Shown here piece after piece: positions 16,964 to 25,103 of a stretch of 64,000 bases of DNA. The number at the start of each line of letters is the position of its first letter. The first letter of the stretch is position 1. The position numbers and the translations under genes were made by a program. The stretch comes from DATFNV01 sp963827935 (GTDB lineage: Bacteria > Planctomycetota > Planctomycetia > Gemmatales > Gemmataceae), in NCBI GenBank assembly GCA_963827935.1, contig CAWHCN010000011.1, positions 620,001-684,000 on the forward strand, in the 5' to 3' direction. The notes beneath the pieces were generated by a model that worked only from the letters and a program-made list of their open reading frames with translations, had not been told where the DNA came from and did not search any database.

Positions 16964-18588
16964 ATGGCAACCACGAAAATGGACCCGCCCCCCCCGGCGA
17001 AACTGGACGAGTACCTGACCTGGGTCCAGGCCCTGGCCGCCACCAGGGCCAATCTGCTGCCCGTGACCGAGACCCTGCTGCGCGAAAAATTCGCCCTGCA
17101 GGAGGCCGTGGACCAGCTGCGCACCCATCACCAGGCGCTGCGCGAGGAGATCGAAACCCTGTGCGCGCCGGAGCGATACCCGGCTGTCATCACCGATGTC
17201 CACCGCAACGGGCAGCTGAGCGTCGAGGTCCACGGTGCCGGCCAGCGGTTGTGTGTCGCGGTCCACCCCGACATCGATCCGGAGCAGCTCCGCGTCGGCG
17301 CCCGCGGCCTGCTCGCCAAGGGGCGCAACTGCCTCCTGGAAGTGGACGGCGCCAGCCCCGAATGGCACGAGATTGGGACCTTCGAGGGGCACACGGAAGA
17401 CGGCCGGCGCCTGCTGATTCGCCACCAGGAGCAGCTCGTCGTGGCCACGCCGACGGAAGAGTTGGAAGGGGAAAACCTGCGCAAGGGCGACCTGATCGGT
17501 TTCAACCGCGAGGGCGCCTGGCTGGCCTACAGCCGACTCGACCCGCCCGGCAAGGAGGATCTGTTCATCGAGGAGACGCCGAGCGACAGCTTTGACGAGC
17601 TGGGCGGCCTGGACCGGGAAATCGCCCAGTTGCAGCGGGTGATCCGCTTCCGCCTGCAGCACCCGGAGCTGGCGGCCCGCTACCGCCTGCCGGCCAAGCG
17701 CGGCATCTTGCTGGAAGGGCCGCCCGGCAACGGCAAGACGAAGCTGGCCCGCTGCCTGGCCCGCTTCATCGCCGACCTGGTGCCGGCCGGCGAATGCCGC
17801 TTCATGGCGGTCAGCGGCAGCAGCGATTATTCGATGTGGCTGGGCCAAAGCGAGCAGAAGATCATCGCTCGCTTCCAGGCCGCCCGCGAGATCGCCACCG
17901 CGGACGGCGTGCCGGTCGTGCTGTTCTTCGACGAGATCGATGCCATCGGCCGACGCCGCGGCAGCGACCTGGGCGGCGGCGCCCCGACCGCATCCTGGCG
18001 ACCTTCCTCGCCCAGCTCGACGGCATGCAGGCTGTCGGTAACGTCATCGTGATCGGCGCGACCAACCGGGCCGACATCCTCGACGCGGGTCTGGTCCGGC
18101 CCGGCCGCCTGGGCGACCTGCGCCTGCGCATCCCCCCGCCCAATCGGACGGGGGCGCGGGCGATCCTCGGCCGCTACCTGGGCGCTGGCCTGCCGCTGGC
18201 CTGCGCCTTCGAGCCGCTGGTCGAGGCGCTGCTGAGCCGAATTTACAGCCCGCGTGGGGAGTATGCCGAGATGGCGCGGGTGGGTCTGCGCGACGGCCGC
18301 AAGCTGCCGGTCGGCGGCCGCGACCTCGTCAGCGGGGCCATGCTGGAGAACGTGGTGCGTTCCGCGGCGGAAGAGGCGGCCGACCGCGAAGCCCAGACCG
18401 GCGAGGGCGGTCTCAGCGAGGACGACCTGGTCGCCGCCCTGGACCGCGAGCTGCGCAGTGCCGCGTCGCTCCTGTCGCCGGGCAACGTGCGCGGCTATAT
18501 CCCGCGCCTGCCGCAGGATGTGGACCCGGTGGCTGTGGAACCACTGACGCGCGGACCGGGAACGGCGGCGTATGCGCGAACGGCGTGA
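16964..18588 (+). CDS. Mpa/ARC-type proteasomal AAA ATPase, frame broken
   Basis: About 541 residues after correcting one missing base near 17982. Layout: an N-terminal coiled coil (about 25-70), OB-type domains (about 70-200), then a AAA domain with Walker A GPPGNGKTK, Walker B VVLFFDEIDAIGRRRG, the GATNRADILD sensor and a RPGRLGDLRLRI arginine-finger region. This is the plan of Mpa/ARC, the unfoldase that captures pupylated proteins through its coiled coils and feeds a 20S proteasome. The C-terminus ends TAAYARTA and lacks the GQYL docking tail of Mpa; no proteasome subunit lies in the window. It is followed by Dop, tag and PafA genes. Confidence 0.92.
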
Positions 18589-18599
18589 GTGATAAACCG

Positions 18600-18673
18600 G
18601 GCGAGCGGGGGGCGTAAGCCCCCCGGTTAGGGAACGATCACCATCACCGGAGGGCTGACGCCCCCCGCTCGCC
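18600..18673. repeat. Intergenic palindrome, GGCGAGCGGGG family
   Basis: Imperfect inverted repeat between the AAA ATPase and the Dop-like gene; outer arms start GGCGAGCGGGGGGCGTAAGC and close at 18673. Same family as 15731-15812 and 34464-34527. The Dop-like start follows 15 bases later. Confidence 0.8.
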
Positions 18674-18688
18674 GAGGGAGATTTCACC

Positions 18689-20227
18689 TTGTACCCCTGC
18701 AAGAAAATCATCGGCTGCGACTTCGAGTTGGCCAACTCGCTGGAGCGAAACGGCCGCATGGACGGCAATGTCGGCGAAGCGGCCAAGTTGCTTCTCGACG
18801 AGATCAGCGGCTATCCGCGGCAGCGCGGCTGGGGCGGCAGCTTCCTCGAATGGGGACGCCGCTTCCTCGAAGGCAACGGCGGGTCGGCGTACATCGACTC
18901 CGACCACCTGGAGATCAACCTGCCCGAGCACGCCCGGGCTCAGGATCATGCCGCCGTCCTGCACGCCGGCCTGCGCATCGCCCGGAATGCCCAGGTGGCG
19001 GCCCAGGAGAAGCTGTCGCGCAGCCGGCTCAACGTCATGGCCGCGGTCAGCGACGGCCAGCAGTCGTGGGGCCATCACCTCAACATCATGGTGAGCCGGC
19101 AACTGTTCAACGAGATGTTCACGCGCAAGCCGCACCTGATCGGCTTCTTCGGCACGCACCTGGCCACGGCCTCGATCTACGCGGGCCACGGTCATGTCGG
19201 CCCCGGCAACAGGCGAGCGGCCTGCGATTACCAGCTGTCGCAGCGCGCCGACTGGTTCGAGGAATTGGTCGGGCAGCAGACGACCCATGAACGGCCGCTC
19301 TTGAACCTGCGCGACGAGGCGCACGCGGGCCGCGACCTGGCGCGGATGCACATCATCGCCTTCGACAACGTGCTGTGCCCGGTGGCCAACTTTCTGAAGG
19401 CCGGCACGACGCAGCTGGTGCTGGCCCTGGCCGAGACGGGCTGGGCCGATATCACGGCGCAACTGGACGACCCGCTGGCCGCCTTCGCCGAGGTGAGCCG
19501 CGACCTGACCCTCAAGAAGCCGCTATCCCTGGTCGGGCGCGGCCGGCAGGCCAGCGCCGTCGAGGTGCAGCGCCGGCTGGCCGACCTGGCGGGCGAGTTC
19601 GTCGCCTCCGGCGAGTGCGGCGACGCCGTCCCGGATGCCGCCGCCATCGTCGCCCTGTGGCAGGAGACACTCGACCGCCTGGCCCGGCGCGACCTGGACG
19701 CGCTGACCGGCCGTTGCGACTGGGTGCTGAAGTACCTGCTGCTCGACCGCTTCCGCGGCCGGCGCAAACTGGGCTGGGACTCGCCCGATATGAAGTGTCT
19801 CGATCTCCTGTTTTCGAGCCTCGATCCGCAGGAGGGGCTGTTCTGGCAGATGGCCGCGGCGGGGCAGGTGGAAAACATGCCGGCGCCGGAGACCATCGAG
19901 CGCTTCGTCGCCGAGCCGCCCGACGATACCCGGGCTTACCTGCGGGCCCACGCGCTGCGCCGCTTCGGCGAGCACGTGGCGACGCTCAACTGGGATCGCA
20001 TCCGCTTTCGCCAGCAGTCGGATCGCTTCTGGTGGTCCGAGGCGGTGCTGGCGATGCCCGACCCGTCGCGCCTGGGCCGCGCCGAAAGCGAGCCGCTGCT
20101 GGCGAAGTCGGAGACGCTGACGGAGCTGATCGCGGCGGTCGGCACAGAGCCGGAGCCGGAGCCGTATTTCAATTCGTGGAGTTCGAGTGTGGGTAATTCG
20201 TCGGGTCGAAGTTGGTCCGCGTGGTAG
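18689..20227 (+). CDS. Dop-like deamidase/depupylase
   Basis: A 512-residue Pup ligase/deamidase homologue, here matched to Dop by order (after the ATPase, before the tag) and by its C-terminus, PPDDTRAYLRAHALRRFGEH, a Dop-type sequence. TTG 18689 is preceded by GAGGGAGA. Family features: IIGCDFELANSLE at the metal-binding N-terminus, SAYIDSDHLE with the catalytic Asp, and an RPLLNLRDEAHAG-type segment. The usual G-x-E-x-E is changed to G-C-D-F-E and the HPEY motif to HLEI, so metal binding may differ. Dop would deamidate or remove the tag encoded at 20309. The frame is intact. Confidence 0.88.
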   Translation: MYPCKKIIGCDFELANSLERNGRMDGNVGEAAKLLLDEISGYPRQRGWGGSFLEWGRRFLEGNGGSAYIDSDHLEINLPEHARAQDHAAVLHAGLRIARNAQVAAQEKLSRSRLNVMAAVSDGQQSWGHHLNIMVSRQLFNEMFTRKPHLIGFFGTHLATASIYAGHGHVGPGNRRAACDYQLSQRADWFEELVGQQTTHERPLLNLRDEAHAGRDLARMHIIAFDNVLCPVANFLKAGTTQLVLALAETGWADITAQLDDPLAAFAEVSRDLTLKKPLSLVGRGRQASAVEVQRRLADLAGEFVASGECGDAVPDAAAIVALWQETLDRLARRDLDALTGRCDWVLKYLLLDRFRGRRKLGWDSPDMKCLDLLFSSLDPQEGLFWQMAAAGQVENMPAPETIERFVAEPPDDTRAYLRAHALRRFGEHVATLNWDRIRFRQQSDRFWWSEAVLAMPDPSRLGRAESEPLLAKSETLTELIAAVGTEPEPEPYFNSWSSSVGNSSGRSWSAW

Positions 20228-20231
20228 CGGT

Positions 20232-20282
20232 GGTTAACCGCGACGCGGAGCGGAGCGCTCCCCTCCGGGTCGCGGCTAACCG
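20232..20282. repeat. Intergenic palindrome, TTAACCGCGACGCGGAG family
   Basis: Imperfect inverted repeat between the Dop-like gene and the UBact gene, with outer arms GGTTAACCGCGACGC and CGGGTCGCGGCTAACC. It resembles the repeat at 26703-26764 and, at its outer ends, the GTTTAGCCGCG family. A hairpin in the message is likely. Confidence 0.75.
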
Positions 20283-20308
20283 GCAATGAAAACGAAAGGA
20301 GAATAGTC

Positions 20309-20496
20309 ATGGAACGTGAAATGCAGGCCCAGCGCCGGTCGGTTCCGGGGGTCCGGGGCCCGAAGGCGACGGCAGCGATGCAGCGCAGGCCAACGCGCGG
20401 ACGATCCTCGCCGCGGCCGACCGCATCCTCGACTCGATCCGCCCGCTCAATGCCGAGGATTACTTGCAACAGAACCGCCAGCGCGGTGGGGAATAA
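20309..20496 (+). CDS. UBact/Pup-like small protein tag, frame broken
   Basis: A very small gene between the Dop and PafA genes, where Pup lies in actinobacteria. ATG 20309 (MEREMQAQRR) has an AAGGAG site seven bases upstream. The C-terminal frame reads TILAAADRILDSIRPLNAED, then YLQQNRQRGGE and stop (20494-20496). The helix plus an Arg-Gln-Arg-Gly-Gly-Glu end is the mark of Pup/UBact tags, whose terminal Glu is ligated by PafA. Start and end lie in different frames; one missing base in the G/C-rich stretch 20330-20350 would join them into 62 residues, the usual UBact size. The middle is Gly/Pro/Asp-rich (GSGGPGPEGDGSDAAQANAR) and disordered, as expected. Confidence 0.85.
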
Positions 20497-20500
20497 CAGC

Positions 20501-20550
20501 GACTTGTCGTTTCGCGCTCGCAGCATGACGCGAGCGCGAAACGACAAGTC
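20501..20550. terminator. Perfect hairpin between tag and PafA genes
   Basis: Inverted repeat with perfect 20-bp arms at 20501-20520 and 20531-20550 (outer GACTTGTCGTTTCG) and a 10-base loop, starting five bases after the UBact stop. There is no T-run. It could limit transcription into the ligase gene so that more tag than ligase is made, or protect the short tag message. Confidence 0.6.
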
Positions 20551-20565
20551 AGGAGGACCGCGCCC

Positions 20566-22156
20566 ATGAAACCCTTCCTGATGGGCACCGAAACCGAGTA
20601 CGCCCTCTCCGGTCGCAACGCCAACGGCGTCATTGGTCCGGAGGAGGCGTTTCGCTTCCTCAGCGAGGCCATGCGCCAGGAGCGGCGCTGGCTGCCCGAC
20701 GCGACCGGGGGCTGGGCGGCCTATTTCGAGCATGGCGGTCGCGTTTATCTCGATTCGGGCGGTCACCCCGAGCACGCCACCCCCGAGTGCGCCACGCCCG
20801 CGCAGGTCGCCCTGTACGACAAGGCCGGCGAACGGCTGTTCGACCTGGCGCGGGAGCGCGCTCAGCGCGAGCACCCAGGCTTGACTGTCAATGTGGTCAA
20901 GAACAACATCGCCCCGATCCACAGCGACGACGCCACCTGGGGCTGCCACGAGTCGTACACCTCCTGGGTGCGCGGCGACAAGGCGGCGGAGCAGCTGGTG
21001 CCGCACGTGGTCAGCCGGCTCATCTACGCCGGCGCCGGCTGCCTGTCGGCCCGGCCCGGGTGCGAGGGGTTCGAGTTGTCGCAGCGTGCCCGCCATCTGC
21101 GTCAGGTGCTGGGCACCGACACCACCAGCAACCGCCCGATCTTCTGCACGCGCCTGCGCAAGGCCTCGGACCACGGCCCCGGCACCTGGACGCGGGCGCA
21201 CCTGATCGCCAAGGACTCGCAGCGGGCGCCGTTCGGCATCTACCTGACGTTCGGCACCACCGGCCTGTTGTTCCAGCTCATCAACGACGGCTGGAAGATC
21301 GGCCAGGGGCTAGCGCTCACGGACCCGGTTCGCTCGGCCCAGACGATTTCCTGCGACCCCTGGCTGCGAGTCCGGGTGCCGCTGGCCGACGGCCGCCAGT
21401 TGACGGCCCTGGAAATTCAGGAGGCGTACCTCGAGGAGGCCGCGGCCGCGGTGCAACGGGACGCCGGACCTGACTGGGCCCCCGAGGTCGTCGGCCACTG
21501 GCGGGCCACGCTGGAGGAGCTGCGCACCGACCCGTTGCGGTTGGCCAATCGGCTCGATCCGTACTGCAAGCTGCTGGTTTTCGGCCACGAGCTGGACCGC
21601 GCCGGCAGCACCTGGGCCCAATTGCACGCGGCCCTGGGGACGCTGGCCAAGCTGCGCGAGCGCTACCCGGCCGACGTGATCCGTGCTCTACTGGCCGAGG
21701 CGCCGTGGGACTTGCCCAGCGAAGGCCGGCCGCTCCATGCCGCGGCCGTGAAAGAGGCCAGGGCGAACCACCCCGGCGTGCTCGATCGCCTGCGCTTTGC
21801 CGTGCGCTTGCAGGCGCTGGAGCTGAACTACCACGAGCTGGGCGGACTCTACGATCGCCTGGCGGCCGCGGGGCAGGTAAAGCCGGTGGTGTTGACCGCC
21901 GCCGACATCGACCAGGCCACGCGGACGGCTCCCCCGGCGCCCGCGCCGAGGTCCGGGCCGACTACGTCCAGTCCCGGTCCGGCGACGGCTGGATCTGCGA
22001 CTGGCGCTACCTCTATCATGGCGCGACCCGCATGTTCGTGGACCTGCGCAATCCCTTCACCGCCGACCAGAAGGTGGATCGCATCGAGGACCTGCTGCGC
22101 GCAGAAACCTGGACGTGGAGCTGCGCGAGCTGCTGGCGCCGTTCACCGACGACTGA
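20566..22156 (+). CDS. pafA: PafA-like tag-protein ligase, frame broken twice
   Basis: A Pup-ligase homologue of about 530 residues. The N-terminus MKPFLMGTETEYALSGRN has the canonical G-x-E-x-E metal motif; GGRVYLDSGGHPEHATPEC carries the catalytic Asp and HPE motif; NVVKNNIAPIHSDDATWGCH follows, as in PafA. The C-terminus VDLRNPFTADQKVDRIEDLL matches the PafA-specific end. The frame changes near 21930 and again near 22105; correcting both gives ..LRAE-LDVELRELLAPFTDD and a stop at 22154-22156. It starts at ATG 20566 after an AGGAGG site. PafA would attach the UBact Glu to substrate lysines. Confidence 0.9.
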
Positions 22157-22193
22157 CGCTCTGCTTTCGGGGTCCCACGCGACTACCCCGGTC

Positions 22194-22350
22194 ATTGCAT
22201 CGTTGCAATCGTTGCATGCAACGACTGCAACGATGCAATGACTCAGCTGCATCGTTGCATCGTTGCAGTCGTTGCGTGCAATGCATGCATTGCATGCATT
22301 GCACTGCAATGCACAGCCGATGGGCTGGCTGCAACGATGCAACGTGCAAT
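22194..22350. repeat. Cluster of TTGCATCG / TTGCA repeats
   Basis: About 157 bases of low-complexity direct and inverted repeats built from ATTGCATCGTTGCA, CGTTGCAATCG and GCAATGCATGCATTGCATGC units, less G+C-rich than the surroundings. It lies between PafA and the permease. Many half-sites are palindromic (TGCATGCA). It may be a binding-site cluster or a simple-sequence expansion; no gene is present. Confidence 0.8.
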
Positions 22351-22515
22351 GAAGAAGGGGTTGTACCGCGCCACAGCCTGGTCAGCCATCGGCTGCTCTT
22401 TCTCCAGCAATGCGTCCTCTGATCGCCCGGCTCCGTACTTTTGCGCTATTCCCTGGCATCCCTCCCCGCCGTCGATTACAACAAGTACACGACAATCCTG
22501 GCGGAGGCGGGGCGC

Positions 22516-23953
22516 ATGGCGACGGCGGACGGAGGCAAGGGGCCAGTGCAGGCACGACTGGGGCTGTGGGACGCCGTCAGCATCATCGTCGGCATTGTGA
22601 TTGGGTCCAGCATCTACGAGACGCCGCCGACCATCTTCCAGAACGTTTCCGGGCCCTGGGCCGCGCTGGGGGTATGGTTTCTGTGCGGCGTGCTATCGCT
22701 GGTAGGCGCACTTTGCTATGCCGAACTGGCCACCACGTACCCTCACTCCGGAGGGGATTACGTTTACTTAACGCGTGCCTTCGGCCCGCGCACCGGCTTT
22801 CTGTTCGGGTGGTCCCAGTTGGCTGTCGTCCTGCCGGGCAGCATCGCGGCGATGGCCTTCATTTTCGGCAACTACGCGGCCAACCTGTTCGACATCGGCG
22901 AGGCTTCCCGGGTCGAATGCGCCACGCTGGCCGGTGCCGCGGCGGTGATCGCGCTCGCCATCCTCAATGGCGCGGGCGTCGTCTTTGGCAAAGGGGTCCA
23001 GAACCTGCTTGTAGCCACCAAGGTGCTGGGGCTGGGCGGTATTATCGTGATGGGGCTTATGCACCAAACGTCCGGGGCCTGGCAGGTTTCCGCGCCCGAC
23101 GAACACGCCCCCGCGCCCGTCCTCGGCACCGCCGTCATCCTGGTCCTCTACGCCTACGGTGGCTGGAATGACGCCGCTCTGGTGGCGGCCGACGTACGGC
23201 GGCGGGGCGACATTACCCGGTCGCTGGTCATTGGCACGCTCGGAATCACGCTGGTTTATCTGGCAGTCAACGCCGCCTACATTCTGGGGCTGGGATTCGA
23301 TAACGCCCGGCAGTACCGGCCCACCATCGCCTCCGACCTGATGCGGCTGGGGCTGGGCGAGCCTGGAGCTCGGGCCATGAATGTGCTCGTCATGATTTCT
23401 GCCCTGGGTGCTATCAACGGACTGCTATTCACGCGCCACCCGCCTCTGCTCGGCCCTGGGAGCCGATCATCGCATCTTCGCCCTGCTCGGGCGCTGGCAC
23501 CCGACCTTGAAGACGCCGATCTGGGCGCTGGTCGTTCAGTCGGCCATCGCATTGGGGATGATCTTCCTGGTGGGGACCGCGGCGGGGCGCGGGGCGATCG
23601 ATCGCACACTGGCCGCGGTCCGCATCGGAACGATCCCCTGGGCCGAGTACCACGGCCCGTTCAATACGGTCTTCGCCGGCACCGCGCCGGTTTTCTGGGT
23701 CTTTTTCCTGATGACGGGCGTCTCGCTGTTCGTGCTCCGCCTGGGGGACCGTAACATCGCGCGGCCCTTCTCCTTGCCGTTGCCGCTGTTTCCGCTATTG
23801 CCCCTGGTATTCTGCGGCATGTGCGTGTTCGGACTCTATTCAGCGAGCACGTACGCCGGCTGGATCGCCCTCATCGGCCTTGTGCCCCTGGCCCTGGGCC
23901 TGCCGCTTTACTGGCTGTCGCGCCGCACGGCCGCGGAGCCGACGGGCACCTGA
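22516..23953 (+). CDS. APC-superfamily amino-acid permease, frame broken
   Basis: A transporter of about 479 residues with some 12 membrane helices. The N-terminus GLWDAVSIIVGIVIGSSIYE is the first-helix signature of amino acid-polyamine permeases; GALCYAELATTYPHSGGDYV and LFGWSQLAVVLPGSIAAMAF follow. The second half (TLKTPIWALVVQSAIALGMI onward) is in another frame, joined near 23435. ATG 22516 has GGAGGCGG just upstream. The substrate is not predictable beyond amino acids or amines. Neither neighbour suggests a pathway. Confidence 0.88.
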
Positions 23954-23994
23954 CCGATTCAACGTCTCACCGTGTTCTCGTTGGAGGTACACCG

Positions 23995-25002
23995 ATGTCT
24001 CGCTTACTCCTTTCCCTGGTCGGGCTCGGCGGCTTGCTGCTCCTGGCGCCGCCGCTGGTCGCGCAGGATACCGGGCCGACCGAGGCGGCTTACCTGACGG
24101 TAAAAGTCCCGGCCGACGCCAAGCTGCAAATCGGCGACCGCCCGACCCAGCAAACCGGCGAGGTCCGCCGGTTCGTCACGCCGCCGCTGGCCGTCGTCAA
24201 GACCAAGCGCTATTCCTACATCCTGAAGGCCACCTTCAAGGACCCGGCCGGCAAGGAAATCACCGTCGAGGAGACCGTCTACGTCACCCCCGGCCAGACC
24301 ACCGAGGTCGATCTCCGCAAGGCGAAGCCGAAGACGGATGACAAACCGAAGGACAAGCCGAAGACTGACGACAAGCCCAAGACGGATGATAAACCCAAGG
24401 ACAAGCCCAAGACCGACGATAAGCCCAAGACCGATGACAAGCCGAAGACGAACGATAAACCCAAGACCGACGACAAACCGAAGGACGATCCGAAAACGGC
24501 GGACAAGCCCAAGCGGCCGCGGGACGTGCCGTTCGTCGCGACCGCGCCGGAGGTAGTAGAAGAGATGCTCAAGCTGGCGGATGTCAAGAAGACCGACATC
24601 CTTTATGACATGGGCTGCGGCGACGGCATCATCGTGGTAACAGCTTCAAAGAAGATCGGCTGCAAGACGGTCGGCTACGACATCGACCCCGAACGCGTCA
24701 AGGAAGCCAAGGCGCGGGCGAAGAAGGCGGGCGTCGAGGACCTGGTCACCATCGAGGAAGAAGACATTTTCAAGGTGGACGTGACCAAGGCCAGCGTCAT
24801 TGCCACTTACTTGCTGGAGAACCTCAACGCGCGGTTGGTGCCGCAGCTGAAAAAGATGAAGCCCGGCTCGCGCATCGTGACCAACGACTACCCGATCCCC
24901 GGCTACAAGCCGGACAAGCAAACGAATGTCGATGTCAATGGCCGTGATTTCAAGGTCTTCCTGTATACGATCCCGCTGAAGAAGGAGGAGAAGAAGGATT
25001 GA
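23995..25002 (+). CDS. Secreted TIGR03000-domain / SAM methyltransferase fusion
   Basis: 335 residues. A signal peptide (MSRLLLSLVGLGGLLLLAPP) leads to a planctomycete TIGR03000-like domain (AAYLTVKVPADAKLQIGDRP, RRFVTPPLAV). Next is a linker of about 70 residues made of KPKTDD/KPKDKP repeats, then a class I methyltransferase-type domain with ILYDMGCGDGIIVV (SAM loop), VGYDIDPERV and EEEDIFKVD. An exported SAM-dependent enzyme is odd, because SAM is cytoplasmic; the domain may have another role or the signal may anchor the protein. ATG 23995 follows GGAGGT. Confidence 0.87.
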   Translation: MSRLLLSLVGLGGLLLLAPPLVAQDTGPTEAAYLTVKVPADAKLQIGDRPTQQTGEVRRFVTPPLAVVKTKRYSYILKATFKDPAGKEITVEETVYVTPGQTTEVDLRKAKPKTDDKPKDKPKTDDKPKTDDKPKDKPKTDDKPKTDDKPKTNDKPKTDDKPKDDPKTADKPKRPRDVPFVATAPEVVEEMLKLADVKKTDILYDMGCGDGIIVVTASKKIGCKTVGYDIDPERVKEAKARAKKAGVEDLVTIEEEDIFKVDVTKASVIATYLLENLNARLVPQLKKMKPGSRIVTNDYPIPGYKPDKQTNVDVNGRDFKVFLYTIPLKKEEKKD

Positions 25003-25009
25003 ACAATCC

Positions 25010-25079
25010 GGCGAGCCGGGAGCGTGAGCGACCGGAGTTCTACGCCCAGAACTCCGGTCGCTCACGCTCCCGGCTCGCC
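25010..25079. repeat. Long perfect palindrome
   Basis: Perfect 30-bp arms (25010-25039 and 25050-25079; outer GGCGAGCCGGGAGCGTGAGC) with a 10-base loop, starting seven bases after the methyltransferase stop and ending 24 bases before the next start. Probably a hairpin-forming intergenic element. Confidence 0.88.
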
Positions 25080-25103
25080 ATTGAATCTTCCAGAGGAGAC
25101 GGC

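Noticed and set aside
20316..20569. Alternative frames of 70-86 residues at the UBact locus
   Set aside because: They run through the hairpin at 20501-20550 and have no family resemblance; the split UBact frame ending in RQRGGE explains the locus better.
22016..22349. Frames encoding Cys/Asn/Ala-rich peptides over the TTGCATCG block
   Set aside because: Pure translation of the simple repeat; the plus-strand part is the true end of pafA.
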